Origin: Hymenobacter pini
GTDB taxonomy: Bacteria; Bacteroidota; Bacteroidia; Cytophagales; Hymenobacteraceae
Direction of reading: 5' to 3'
DNA length: 64,000 nucleotides
Assembly: GCF_020421205.1 (NCBI RefSeq)
Contig: NZ_JAIZZH010000001.1
Coordinates: 913,691-977,690 of the forward strand
Shown here: piece after piece, positions 31,215-40,113 of the stretch
How the letters are laid out: every line of letters begins with the position of its first letter
Position numbering within the stretch: position 1 is the first letter of the stretch
Notes under the pieces: model-generated
Told to the model about the DNA's origin: nothing
The model's database searches: none
The model's input: the letters and a program-made list of their open reading frames with translations, nothing else
Translations under genes and position numbers: made by a program

Positions 31215-32924
31215 ATGAGTACACCTTCTACTCCCTCCGCGGCGCGCACCCCGCTGCTGCGCTTACTTCAGCACGCTTTTCACGCGGCTACGGCCGCTAA
31301 TGCGCCGGGAGCCCCTACACCCGATGCTCTGGCTGAACAGCTGGTAGCCCAGAGCCGCCGCCGCTTTATGGCCCGCACGGCTCAGGCCGGCGTGTTGCTG
31401 GCGGCGGGCTCCGTGCTCAGCGCCTGCGCCGACCTGGCCGAACCCGTGGCTCCGCGCGGGGCAGCTACCAGTGCCGCCCAAGCAGCCAAAAGCGGCCAGC
31501 CCCGCATTGTAATTGTGGGCGGGGGAATGGCCGGCCTCAACTGCGCTTACCAGCTGCAAAAGGCCGGGCTGGTGGCGCAGGTGTACGAAGCCAGCAACCG
31601 CCTGGGGGGCCGCATCTACACGGCCCGCAACCTCATGGGGCAGGGGCTGACTACCGAGTTGGGCGGGGAATTCATTGACTCCGGCCACCGCGACATGCTC
31701 ACGCTAGCCAATGAGTTTGGCCTGCCGCTGTACGATGTGGAGTCGGCCAGCGAAACGGCACTGATTAAGGATGCGTATTTTTTCAACGGGCGCCAGTACA
31801 GCCTCAGCGAAATCATCAGCGCCTTCCAGCCCTATGCACAGCAGATTGGGGCCGACTGCCGCTCCCTCCCTAACGTCATCACCTACGACAACCTGACGGC
31901 CGCTGCGGCCCGTTTTGATGCCCTTTCCATTGCCGATTACTTCGACTCAGTGGGGCTGACGGGCCTCATCCGGGAGCTGCTGGATGTAGCGTATGTGACA
32001 GAGTTTGGCCGGGCCATCAGCGAGCAAACGGCCATCAACTTCCTGTGGATGTTTTCGGCCGATACCCACAAGGGCACCTTCGACATCTTCGGCATCAGCG
32101 ACGAGCGGTACAAGGTACAGGGCGGCAACAGCCGTGTAATTGAGGAGCTGGCCCAGCGGCTGCCGGGCCAGTATACCCTGGGGCATCGGCTGGTGGCAGC
32201 CCGCCGCACTGCCGCGGGGCCCTACATCCTCACCTTCGAGCAACCCAACGGCCGCCGCGTGGAGGTAACCGCCGACTACGCCGTGCTGACTCTGCCCTTC
32301 ACCATTCTGCGCACCCTGGACCTGGCCGGCCTGACCCTGCCCACCTGGAAAACGCAGGCTATTCAGCAGTTGGGCTACGGCAACAACGCCAAGCTGATGC
32401 TGGACTTCAATGGCCGCCCCTGGCGCGAACGGGGCTACACTGGCTACTTCTTTTCCGACCAGATTACCCAGGGCGGCTGGGACAGCAGCCAGCTGCAGCC
32501 CACCAGTCAGGGCACGTTTACGGTGTACCTGGGTGGGCAGCCCGCCGTGGACCTGGGCAGCGGCTCGGCACAGTCGCACGTGAATGAGCACCTCACAGTG
32601 CTGGAAGCGGCCTGGCCCGGCACCAGGGGCCGTTACAATGGCCGGGTGGAGCGCTTTCACTGGCCCACGCACCCCTACACGCGCGCGTCCTACGCCTGCT
32701 ACCGCGTGGGGCAGTACAGCACCATTGCCGGGGCCGAAATCAAACCCGTGGGCCAGCTGTATTTTGCTGGGGAGCACTGCAGTGCCTGGTACCAGGGCTA
32801 CATGAATGGCGCTGCCGAAACCGGCCGGATGGCTGCTGAAGGCATTGCCGCCGCCATCCGTACGGGTAGCACGGCCGCAGTGCTGCGCCAGCGCCTACGG
32901 TTGCGCGCCGAGCAGCTAGTCTAA
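31215..32924 (+). CDS. Tat-exported flavin monoamine-oxidase-like protein
   Basis: Protein of 569 residues. Twin-arginine motif SRRRFMARTAQAG near 48 is followed by a hydrophobic stretch ending LSAC, so it is folded, Tat-exported and possibly lipidated. FAD-binding Rossmann motif is IVIVGGGMAGLNCAYQL near 95-111, then YEASNRLGGRIYTARN near 121 and the C-terminal FAD motif LYFAGEHCSAWYQGYMNGA near 515-535. It oxidises amines with O2; the substrate is unknown. Confidence 0.9.
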   Translation: MSTPSTPSAARTPLLRLLQHAFHAATAANAPGAPTPDALAEQLVAQSRRRFMARTAQAGVLLAAGSVLSACADLAEPVAPRGAATSAAQAAKSGQPRIVIVGGGMAGLNCAYQLQKAGLVAQVYEASNRLGGRIYTARNLMGQGLTTELGGEFIDSGHRDMLTLANEFGLPLYDVESASETALIKDAYFFNGRQYSLSEIISAFQPYAQQIGADCRSLPNVITYDNLTAAAARFDALSIADYFDSVGLTGLIRELLDVAYVTEFGRAISEQTAINFLWMFSADTHKGTFDIFGISDERYKVQGGNSRVIEELAQRLPGQYTLGHRLVAARRTAAGPYILTFEQPNGRRVEVTADYAVLTLPFTILRTLDLAGLTLPTWKTQAIQQLGYGNNAKLMLDFNGRPWRERGYTGYFFSDQITQGGWDSSQLQPTSQGTFTVYLGGQPAVDLGSGSAQSHVNEHLTVLEAAWPGTRGRYNGRVERFHWPTHPYTRASYACYRVGQYSTIAGAEIKPVGQLYFAGEHCSAWYQGYMNGAAETGRMAAEGIAAAIRTGSTAAVLRQRLRLRAEQLV

Positions 32925-33084
32925 TACGATACGTATTCCGTCATCTGCGCCACTCCGGGCCTCGGCCGGGGGTGGCGTTTTTGATGGCCGCCAACCGGCT
33001 CAAGTTGCGCAGGGTCGAAGGGTTTGGCACCGTTTTTTCTTTTCTGCGTATCAGTAACTCATTTCTCGACCTAACCTTTCCCTC

Positions 33085-33894
33085 ATGCGCCGTTCTTTGC
33101 TGACTGTGCTGCTGCCGCTGGCCGGCGCAGCCGCTATTACCACTGCCGCCATCAACAAGCCTGCTCAGGGCTTCAGCTTGTTTTCCATCGACCAGGATAT
33201 TGCCCTGGGCAACCAGGTAGCGCACCAAACCGACTCACTCTACCAGGCCAAAGGCCAACTGATGACGCGCGCCAGCAACGCCCGCGCCTACCAACTGCTG
33301 GACGGGGTAGTGAAGCGGGTGTTGGATAACGGCAACATCAAGTACCGCACGCAGTTTCCGTGGGATGTGAAACTGATTAAGGATGATGCCGTCCAGAATG
33401 CCTTTGCCACGCCCGGGGGCCATATTTACGTGTTTACGGGCCTGGTAAAATACCTCGACAACGAAAGCCAGCTGGCCGGGGTACTGGGCCACGAAATTGC
33501 CCACGCGGACCGTCGGCATAGCATCCAGCAATTGCAGAAACAGTACGGTACCAGCCTGTTGCTGGGCCTGCTATTGGGCAATCGTTCCAATAACCAGCTG
33601 GTGCAGATTGCCGCTGGCCTGGGCCAGTTGAAATTCAGCCGCACCTACGAAACCGAGGCCGATAAGTACTCCACCATTTACCTCAACGGCACCCGCTACT
33701 ACGCCTGCGACGGAGCCGCCGGCTTCTTCATCAAGGCCGAGAAGGAGGGAGGAGCCCGCACGCCGGAGTTCTTGAGCACCCACCCCAACCCCGGCTCCCG
33801 CATTCAAAGCATCCAAAAAAGCGCCCAGCAGCTAGGCTGTACCAACCGGAGCGTCAGCAACACCAACTTCAACGAGTTGAAGCGAATATTGTAA
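33085..33894 (+). CDS. M48 family metalloprotease
   Basis: Protein of 269 residues with an N-terminal hydrophobic signal (MRRSLLTVLLPLAGAAAITT). Zinc motif HEIAH near 137-141 (VLGHEIAHADRRHS), third ligand Glu in YETEADKYS near 190, substrate-strand NAFATPGGHIYVFTGL near 105. A periplasmic BepA/HtpX-like protease, likely for envelope protein quality control. C-terminus ends FNELKRIL. Confidence 0.92.
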   Translation: MRRSLLTVLLPLAGAAAITTAAINKPAQGFSLFSIDQDIALGNQVAHQTDSLYQAKGQLMTRASNARAYQLLDGVVKRVLDNGNIKYRTQFPWDVKLIKDDAVQNAFATPGGHIYVFTGLVKYLDNESQLAGVLGHEIAHADRRHSIQQLQKQYGTSLLLGLLLGNRSNNQLVQIAAGLGQLKFSRTYETEADKYSTIYLNGTRYYACDGAAGFFIKAEKEGGARTPEFLSTHPNPGSRIQSIQKSAQQLGCTNRSVSNTNFNELKRIL

Positions 33895-33913
33895 CGGCGA
33901 ATATGCTTGATGG

Positions 33914-33962
33914 CATTCCCGCAATTGGAGTATCTGGCCTAGGTACCCCGGTTGCGGGAATG
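33914..33962. terminator. hairpin between convergent metalloprotease genes
   Basis: CATTCCCGCAA (33914-33924) pairs perfectly with TTGCGGGAATG (33952-33962). Convergent genes end just outside, so it probably terminates both, though the T-runs are weak. Confidence 0.65.
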
Positions 33963-33968
33963 TCTGTT

Positions 33969-34691
33969 TTAGTCGGCATCCGGCGGGGTGCCGGGGGCGA
34001 GGCTGACTTCGTTGAGTGTGGCTTTGTGTTGTTGCCAGTCGGGCATGAACTGGTCCATCAGGCCCCAGAAGCGGGCGTTGTGGAGCCGCTCGTGCAGGTG
34101 CGTGAGTTCGTGTACTACCACGTATTCTAGGCAGGGCAGGGGGCGCTTGATCAATTCCAGATTCAGCCAGATGCGGCGGGCCCCAATGTTGCAGGTGCCC
34201 CAGCGGGTGCGCATTTGTTTCACGCCCCAACTGGCCGCTTGCCGGCCTACTACGGGTTCCCACTGGGCCAGCAATGTCGGTAGTAGCCGCTTAATTTGCT
34301 GGCGGTACCAAGCGGTAAGCAGGGCCTGGCGTTGCTCCAGGGTGCTGTCGGGTGGGATGGAGAGGTGCAGGTGCCCGGCGGTTTCATCCAGCCATACCTG
34401 CGGGCGGCCACCGGCTTCGGTCACCTGGAGTTCGTATAGTTGGCCCAGATAAGCGTGCTGCTCACCGGAAACGTAGTGCAGTACGGGTCGGGGAGCCTGG
34501 GCAGCAAATTTCTGCTGGTGCTTGGCAATCCAGCTGTGGCGGGCGGCCACGAACTGTTCCACGGCTGCTGCCGGGGTGTGCAACGGTACTGCTACCCGCA
34601 CGCGGCCACCGGCGTACACGGTCAGGCGGAGGCTGCGCATGCGTTTGCGCACCAGGTCAATTTCGAGGCCGGCAATAGTAGTTAAGGGCAT
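33969..34691 (-). CDS. YgjP-like zinc metallopeptidase domain protein
   Basis: Protein of 240 residues from ATG 34691 (MPLTTIAGLEIDLVRKRMRS). The upstream in-frame extension overlaps the divergent gene's leader and is rejected. The zinc motif HELTHLHERLHNARFW near 200 and WGTCNIGARRIWLNLELIK near 170 define the DUF45/YgjP family. These are cytosolic zinc-dependent proteins; one member was reported to hydrolyse UTP, others are taken as proteases. Confidence 0.88.
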   Translation of the reverse strand: MPLTTIAGLEIDLVRKRMRSLRLTVYAGGRVRVAVPLHTPAAAVEQFVAARHSWIAKHQQKFAAQAPRPVLHYVSGEQHAYLGQLYELQVTEAGGRPQVWLDETAGHLHLSIPPDSTLEQRQALLTAWYRQQIKRLLPTLLAQWEPVVGRQAASWGVKQMRTRWGTCNIGARRIWLNLELIKRPLPCLEYVVVHELTHLHERLHNARFWGLMDQFMPDWQQHKATLNEVSLAPGTPPDAD

Positions 34692-34797
34692 ACGGACCCC
34701 AAAGGTACAGGTGAAATACCAGGTTGCAGCGCCGATAAGACGGTATAACCGGCCGTTTTTTCGCAGTTTGCAGCCTCGATTTTCTACTGCACTGCTG

Positions 34798-35829
34798 GTG
34801 TCCGTTTCTGCTGCTTTTCCACCTGTTCGTTTTGTTATCTGTGGCGTGGGCCACATTGGCCGCCGCCACGCCGCGCTGGTGGCCCGCCACCCCGCAGCCC
34901 AATTGGTGGCCCTGGTTGATGTGCGCCCCGGGTTAGCGGCCGGGCTAGCCCAGGAGTTTCCGAGGGTACCGTTCTTCTCTTCCCTCGATGAATACCTGGC
35001 TCATGGCCCCGCCGCCGATGTGCTGACGGTAGCCACTCCCAACGGCCTGCACGCCAGCCAGGCCCAGCAGGGCCTGCGCGCCGGCCTGCATGTCGTCATC
35101 GAAAAACCCATGGCTCTGCACCGCGCCGAGGCCGAAGCCGTGGTGCAACTGGCCCAGCAAGCCAACCGCCTGGTGTTTGGGGTGATGCAGAACCGCTACT
35201 CGCCCCCGGCGGCTTGGCTGAAACAGGTGGTGGATGAGGGCCGGCTGGGCCAAGTATATCTGGTGCAGCTCAACTGCTTTTGGAACCGGGACGAGCGGTA
35301 CTACACACCCGGCAGCTGGCATGGTACCCAGGCCCTCGACGGCGGCACCTTGTTCACGCAGTTCAGCCACTTCGTGGATTTGCTGTACTGGGTATTCGGG
35401 GATATTGAGAACATTCAGGCCCGCTTCCAGAACTTCAACCACCAACACCTGACCGAGTTTGAGGACAGTGGACTGGTGACGTTTGACCTGCAGCGCGGGG
35501 GCAGTGGAACGCTGCAGTACAGCACCGCCGTGTGGGACCGGAACCTGGAAAGCTCCCTCACGGTGGTAGCCGAACATGGCAGCCTGCGCCTCGGCGGGCA
35601 GTATATGGATAAGGTGGAATATTGCCACCTGCGTAATTATCAGCTGCCAGAGCTGCCGCCTACCAACCCCGCCAACCAATACGGTCCTTACCAGGGCTCG
35701 GCTGCCAACCATGTGCACGTCATCGAAAACGTGGTAAATACCCTGCACCACGGCAGCCAAGCCACCACCAATGCGCTGGAAGGCCTGAAAGTGGTAGAAA
35801 TGATTGGGCGGATATATGCGTTGAAATAG
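34798..35829 (+). CDS. Gfo/Idh/MocA family oxidoreductase
   Basis: Protein of 343 residues; I propose GTG 34798 because no ATG lies between the divergent gene and the Rossmann motif FVICGVGHIGRRHAAL near residue 12. The catalytic signature EKPMALHRAEAEAVV is near 103. C-terminal domain: SWHGTQALDGGTLFTQFSHFVD near 178. NAD(P)-dependent sugar or cyclitol dehydrogenase. Surface-glycan use, for example UDP-sugar C3 oxidation, is plausible. Confidence 0.88.
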   Translation: MSVSAAFPPVRFVICGVGHIGRRHAALVARHPAAQLVALVDVRPGLAAGLAQEFPRVPFFSSLDEYLAHGPAADVLTVATPNGLHASQAQQGLRAGLHVVIEKPMALHRAEAEAVVQLAQQANRLVFGVMQNRYSPPAAWLKQVVDEGRLGQVYLVQLNCFWNRDERYYTPGSWHGTQALDGGTLFTQFSHFVDLLYWVFGDIENIQARFQNFNHQHLTEFEDSGLVTFDLQRGGSGTLQYSTAVWDRNLESSLTVVAEHGSLRLGGQYMDKVEYCHLRNYQLPELPPTNPANQYGPYQGSAANHVHVIENVVNTLHHGSQATTNALEGLKVVEMIGRIYALK

Positions 35830-35843
35830 GAGGTCAACCGCTT

Positions 35844-36356
35844 ATGAAAATTGTTGCTTGCCTACTAGTGTTTATCAGCTCATTAAGCTGCGTGTATGCT
35901 CAAAATGCGAAGTATGAACAGGCCGCATTTGATTATTTTTTTACTTCTGTCTATGAGCATAAGAAAAATGTAAAATGGGGTTTTTCTGGTTTAATGGAAG
36001 CAGCAAATACCCAATGCTTTCATCTAAATGCACCCTGTTTCAAAGACAGCTCAGGAAAGAAAGAGGATTACACCGTTTCGTTGGCTTTGTGCAACAAGCT
36101 TGATAGTATAGCTAGTATAAATAACATACTACCAGAGCCAGTAAATACTGAAAGCGGCAAGGAGTATTTGCGTTTAAAATACAGATGGTTACATCGGAAG
36201 TGGATGATGAAATTATATCCGGCTTCGGAAGTGCTGAATCGACATTACGTAATGATTTCTCTTATTCATGTCTATGAGTCTACTTCCCTGTATTTATTTG
36301 AGCTTGATGATAATGGCAAAGTTTTAAGATGGTGTCTTCGGGCAGATACTTGGTAA
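35844..36356 (+). CDS. AT-rich orphan secreted protein
   Basis: Protein of 170 residues starting MKIVACLLVFISSLSCVYAQ, a signal peptide. The mature part is Tyr/Lys/Asn-rich with several Cys (AANTQCFHLNAPCFKDS). Base composition is clearly more AT-rich than all neighbours, with A/T-ending codons throughout (AAA, GAT, TTA), suggesting recent transfer. It starts 14 bases after the oxidoreductase gene. No family recognised. Confidence 0.75.
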   Translation: MKIVACLLVFISSLSCVYAQNAKYEQAAFDYFFTSVYEHKKNVKWGFSGLMEAANTQCFHLNAPCFKDSSGKKEDYTVSLALCNKLDSIASINNILPEPVNTESGKEYLRLKYRWLHRKWMMKLYPASEVLNRHYVMISLIHVYESTSLYLFELDDNGKVLRWCLRADTW

Positions 36357-36395
36357 AATAGGAAATACGTTCAACGGCTCCCGTTAAGACATATT

Positions 36396-37130
36396 ATGCA
36401 CCCTGACCAGCAAGCCCTGAACGACCTGCGCACCTGGCAGCGGCGGATGCAGCAGAAGCCCACGCTTCTGAACCGCGTCGCGCGCCGTGTGCAGGCCCGG
36501 CTGAATGCGTTGCTGCCCGAAAAGGTACACGTGGCCATTACCGTAGCTATCCAGAAAATGGTGCAAGGGGTGCTGTTCGGGTCTATGCACACTACCCAGA
36601 AACCAGTGCTGGAAGGCACCTTGCAGGAGCGGGAAGAGCGGGTACGGGCCCGTATTCGGGCGTACCGGAACACGGCGGCGGTAGAAGGAGGTGTAACCGG
36701 AGCCGGCGGCTTTCTACTGGGCCTGGCCGATTTTCCACTGCTGCTCGGCATCAAGCTGAAACTGCTATTTGATATTGCAGCCCTCTATGGCCACGATGTG
36801 CGCAGCTTCCCCGAGCGGTTGTACCTGCTGCACATTTTCCAACTGGCGTTCAGCAGCCAGCACACCCGCCGCGAAACTTACCGTCAGCTCGCCGACTGGG
36901 CCACCACTGAGGCTACCGTTACAGCTGAAACCTTCGACTGGCGCACTTTTCAGCAAGAGTACCGCGACTATATCGACCTGGCCAAACTGGCGCAACTATT
37001 ACCCATTATTGGGGCCGCCGTGGGAGCCGTGGCCAACTACCGGCTGCTCGTGCAACTCGGCGAAACGGCCATCATGTGCTACCGCATGCGGTGGTTTGCG
37101 GACCACCAGCCGCTGCCGGAGCCGCAGTAG
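36396..37130 (+). CDS. EcsC family protein
   Basis: Protein of 244 residues with the EcsC pattern: GGVTGAGGFLLGLADFPLLL near 100-119, KLLFDIAALYGHD near 124 and LLPIIGAAVGAVANYRLL near 205. Two hydrophobic regions suggest membrane association. EcsC was first found in an ABC transporter cluster in Bacillus; its biochemical role is unresolved. It is followed by a dispersed palindrome. Confidence 0.88.
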   Translation: MHPDQQALNDLRTWQRRMQQKPTLLNRVARRVQARLNALLPEKVHVAITVAIQKMVQGVLFGSMHTTQKPVLEGTLQEREERVRARIRAYRNTAAVEGGVTGAGGFLLGLADFPLLLGIKLKLLFDIAALYGHDVRSFPERLYLLHIFQLAFSSQHTRRETYRQLADWATTEATVTAETFDWRTFQQEYRDYIDLAKLAQLLPIIGAAVGAVANYRLLVQLGETAIMCYRMRWFADHQPLPEPQ

Positions 37131-37154
37131 TAGCACAAGGTAGGTATAGCTACT

Positions 37155-37242
37155 CTGTCATCCTGAGCGCTGCGAAGGATCTTCTCACCTGAGAATGGGT
37201 CGTTGTGCTGTAATAAGGTTCTTCGTAAGCTCAGGATGACAG
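37155..37242. repeat. dispersed palindromic repeat (CTGTCATCCTGAGC family)
   Basis: CTGTCATCCTGAGC at the left pairs with GCTCAGGATGACAG at the right, with GAAGGAT/CTTCGTAA cores. Same family as 44101-44127, 52643-52786, 55150-55175 and 56594-56676. Confidence 0.85.
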
Positions 37243-37266
37243 TTCTGATACTAAATCAGCAACAAA

Positions 37267-37294
37267 AAAGCCCCGACGAATACGCCGGGGCTTT
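37267..37294. terminator. intrinsic terminator
   Basis: AAAGCCCCG (37267-37275) pairs with CGGGGCTTT (37286-37294); lies between the convergent EcsC and Spy-like genes. Confidence 0.85.
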
Positions 37295-37314
37295 CAGCAG
37301 AAAGGGAGAGAGGG

Positions 37315-37782
37315 TTAGCTTTTGCCTTGTTTCAGGCCGGGTTTCATACCCTGGCGGTGAGCTTTGTGCTTGGCCATTTTATCGGCCTGCATCTGCGTGT
37401 ACTTGGCGTACTGGTCGGCGCTCAGGATTTGCTTGAGCCGGGCTTCGTACTGGGCTTTTTCGGCCTTCATGGCCTCATGGTGCTGTTTTTTGTCGGCCGC
37501 AGTGGCGGTGCCAGCCTGAGCTTTGTGGGCCTGCATCTGCTTGGCCCGTTCCAGGTGCAACTGGCGTACCTGCTCGGTTTGGGCAGCCGACAGACCTAGT
37601 TTTCTGGTGAGGCTCTGGGCGGCGTGGTCGGCGCGCTGCTCAGGCGTTTTGGCGGTTTTGTCGCCGTGCATTTTACCGCCTCTCGTATGCTGACCGTGGG
37701 CGGCTTTTACCGGGGTGGTTTGGGCTGAGGCAGCAGCGGCAGACAGGGAGAAGGCAGCGAAGAGAACGAGGAGCTTTTTCAT
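37315..37782 (-). CDS. Spy/CpxP-like periplasmic protein
   Basis: Protein of 155 residues from ATG 37782. MKKLLVLFAAFSLSAAAASAQ is a signal peptide. The mature protein is His/Lys/Gln/Met-rich, with LGLSAAQTEQVRQLHLERAK near 63 and ILSADQYAKYTQMQ near 118 taking the place of the LTxxQ motifs of Spy. Likely periplasmic chaperone or metal-stress protein; paralogue of 6575-7036. Confidence 0.8.
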   Translation of the reverse strand: MKKLLVLFAAFSLSAAAASAQTTPVKAAHGQHTRGGKMHGDKTAKTPEQRADHAAQSLTRKLGLSAAQTEQVRQLHLERAKQMQAHKAQAGTATAADKKQHHEAMKAEKAQYEARLKQILSADQYAKYTQMQADKMAKHKAHRQGMKPGLKQGKS

Positions 37783-38128
37783 GATGCTATGTGGAAGAAG
37801 TTGTATGCGTGAAAGAGGTCCGCTACGAGCTGTACTGACGAGCGGGATGCTGCCAGAGTGTTTGCAACTCCGATGCCAGTTTTGAAAGAAGAAGGGCAAA
37901 AAGGCCTAGTTGAAAAATTTAAATTTTCGCGTTAAACCTTCGCCTATAAGCTGCGTCGTGGGTTTTTGCCTACCCCAGTCCGCCACTAAATGTGCCCGGC
38001 CGGTTGGCTTTGTACAGGCGTGAGCCGGTACTACTCAAACCTGGTAGCATGTACACCTGCAACAGCAACCGGTCCAGCGCCGGATGCGGCGAACTGGGGC
38101 GCGGGTTGCGGGGGCAGCAATCCGGCCG
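37783..38128. other. intergenic region before the riboswitch promoter
   Basis: About 350 bases between a divergent Spy-like gene and the S-box promoter. It is locally AT-rich near 37910-37935. No gene, repeat or RNA is recognised; short ORFs here have poor codon character. Confidence 0.4.
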
Positions 38129-38136
38129 TACCTTTG
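38106..38136 (+). promoter_or_regulatory. promoter of S-box leader 1
   Basis: TTG at 38106-38108 and TACCTTTG at 38129-38136 fit the Bacteroidota promoter. The same TACCTTTG box precedes S-box leader 2. Confidence 0.8.
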
Positions 38137-38164
38137 CCGCATCAATTCTTTCTAGCCCAAAGGA

Positions 38165-38263
38165 TTGTTTTTATACAGAGGCGCTGAGAGACAGGCTCGA
38201 AGACGCGTCGGCAACCATCCGCAAGCTCCGGAACGGTGCCAATTCCTGACCATATAAAAACAA
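38165..38263 (+). promoter_or_regulatory. SAM-I (S-box) riboswitch
   Basis: Closing helix P1 TTGTTTTTATA (38165-38175) pairs perfectly with 38253-38263. The SAM-I core is conserved: GCTGAGAGACAGGCTCGAAG, GTCGGCAACC, and GGTGCCAATTCCTGAC. It binds S-adenosylmethionine and normally turns downstream expression off. Here it precedes a Cys-rich leader peptide and an APC permease, implying that the permease imports a sulfur amino acid. Confidence 0.93.
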
Positions 38264-38269
38264 CTTGCC

Positions 38270-38377
38270 GTGGACTTTTTGCCCCGCTTTACTACCTGCT
38301 TCGCTGTTTCTGCTGCCCTCTCGTGCTCATCTGTAGCGCCCGAGGCGTGTTGTAGCTGCGCGTGTTGTTGTAGCTAG
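38270..38377 (+). CDS. Cys-rich leader peptide 1
   Basis: GTG 38270, six bases after riboswitch P1, opens 35 codons ending TAG 38377. The N-terminal half begins MDFLPRFTTCFAVSAALSCS and the end reads CCSCACCCS, six Cys in the last nine residues (eight in all). Tandem Cys codons just before a stop are the hallmark of an attenuator leader sensing charged tRNA-Cys through ribosome stalling. A hairpin GGGCCG/CGGCCC (38388-38419) follows. The matching ORF behind the second riboswitch supports translation. Confidence 0.8.
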   Translation: MDFLPRFTTCFAVSAALSCSSVAPEACCSCACCCS

Positions 38378-38535
38378 TTTGGTTGCCGGGCCGGTCTCCC
38401 GCTAAGGCGGCAGCGGCCCTATTCTCCTGGTTCCGGCCCGCCGTGGCCCGTACGGCCGCGCGCCCATTGAGGCGGCGCGGGGGCTTCATCTGCTTTTCTC
38501 TTTCTCCTTTTTACGACCTGTCGGGCCGCGGCCCG

Positions 38536-40005
38536 ATGCATCCCTGTATGCTCAGAAAATCATTGGAACTGCTACGGCAGGAGGCCGCCGAAACCGGCGC
38601 CGGAACGCTGAAACGAAGCCTGAACGGTTTCAACCTCATTGCCATCGGCATTGGGGTAATTATTGGGGCGGGTTTGTTCTCGCTGACGGGTATTGCGGCG
38701 GCTAACAACGCCGGCCCGGCCGTGACGCTTTCGTTTGTGGTGGCGGCCATTGGCTGCGCCTTTTCGGCGCTGTGCTACGCCGAGTTTGCCTCCATGGTAC
38801 CGGTGGCCGGCTCGGCCTACACCTACGCTTATGCCACCATGGGCGAGCTATTTGCCTGGATTATTGGCTGGGATTTGGTGCTGGAGTACTCGGTGGGCGC
38901 GGCCACGGTAGCCATCAGCTGGTCGCAGTACCTGCTCAAGTTCCTGAGCAAATACGGCATCAACCTGCCCCCGCAGCTGGTGATGTCGCCCTTTGAAACC
39001 GCCAAGCTGGCGAGTGGGGTGGAGGTGCACGGTTTCGTGAATATCCCGGCCATGCTCATTGTGCTGGCTATTACCCTGATTATTATTCGGGGTACCTCGG
39101 GCTCGGCGTGGTTTAACGCCTTGGTGGTGACGCTGAAGGTGGCCGTGGTGCTGGTGTTCATTGCCCTGGGCTGGCAGTACATCGACCCCACTAACTACCA
39201 ACCCTACATCCCGGAGAATACCGGCGTGTTCGGGGAGTTTGGCTGGAGCGGCATTCTGCGCGGGGCGGGCGTGGTGTTCTTCGTGTTTATCGGGTTTGAT
39301 ATTGTGGCCACCATGGCCCAGGAAACCAAGAACCCCCAGCGCAACATGCCCATTGGTATCATCGGTTCTCTACTGATTTGCACCGTGCTGTTCGTGCTGT
39401 TTGGCCACGTGATGACGGGCCTAGCCAACTACACCGAGTTCAAGAACAGCGCCGCCCCGGTGGCCATTGCCATCGAGAAAACGCCTTATGCGTGGCTGTC
39501 GTCGGCCGTGATTCTGGCTATCATCATCGGCTACACCTCCGTAATTCTGGTGGATTTGCTGGGCCAGAGCCGGGTGTTCTTCAGCATGGCTAAAGACGGG
39601 CTGCTGCCCCCGGTTTTTGCTCGGATTCACGAGCGGTTCCGCACGCCGCTGCAGTCGAACCTGCTGCTGGGGCTGTTCATTGCGCTGTTTGCGGGCTTCG
39701 TGCCCATTTCGGTGGTGGGCGAAATGACGAGTATCGGCACGCTGCTGGCCTTCGTGATGGTGTGCGTGGGCATCCTCATCATGCGCAAGCGGGAGCCCGA
39801 TGCCCCGCGCGGATTCCGCACGCCCTGGGTGCCGGTCGTGCCCATTCTGGGTATTCTCACCTGCGTGGTGATGATGGTATCGTTGCCCTGGGAAACCTGG
39901 CTGCGGCTGGCCGTGTGGCTGGCTATTGGCCTGGCCATCTACTTCGGCTACGGCCGCAAGCACAGCAAGCTGGGGCAGGCCGGGGAATTAACTGTGGAGA
40001 AGTAA
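38536..40005 (+). CDS. APC-family amino acid permease
   Basis: Protein of 489 residues; ATG 38536 is used (38548, MLRKSLELL, is possible). Twelve or so membrane helices. APC motifs: FNLIAIGIGVIIGAGLFSLT near 31-50, AEFASMVPVAGSAYTYAYAT near 84 and FVFIGFDIVATMAQETKNPQ near 255. It is closest to the cationic amino acid transporter (CAT/YfnA-type) group. The upstream S-box and Cys leader suggest methionine, cysteine or a precursor as substrate, which is inference. A GGGCCGCGGCCC palindrome abuts the start codon. Confidence 0.92.
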   Translation: MHPCMLRKSLELLRQEAAETGAGTLKRSLNGFNLIAIGIGVIIGAGLFSLTGIAAANNAGPAVTLSFVVAAIGCAFSALCYAEFASMVPVAGSAYTYAYATMGELFAWIIGWDLVLEYSVGAATVAISWSQYLLKFLSKYGINLPPQLVMSPFETAKLASGVEVHGFVNIPAMLIVLAITLIIIRGTSGSAWFNALVVTLKVAVVLVFIALGWQYIDPTNYQPYIPENTGVFGEFGWSGILRGAGVVFFVFIGFDIVATMAQETKNPQRNMPIGIIGSLLICTVLFVLFGHVMTGLANYTEFKNSAAPVAIAIEKTPYAWLSSAVILAIIIGYTSVILVDLLGQSRVFFSMAKDGLLPPVFARIHERFRTPLQSNLLLGLFIALFAGFVPISVVGEMTSIGTLLAFVMVCVGILIMRKREPDAPRGFRTPWVPVVPILGILTCVVMMVSLPWETWLRLAVWLAIGLAIYFGYGRKHSKLGQAGELTVEK

Positions 40006-40113
40006 GAATTGGCGGGATGTGCCAATAGTAACAGCCGGGGCCTGAAGGTTCCGGCTGTTTGCGTTGCGGGGTAGTTTGCCCGTAGCTTTAGGCGTCGTTC
40101 TATCCTGCTTTTC

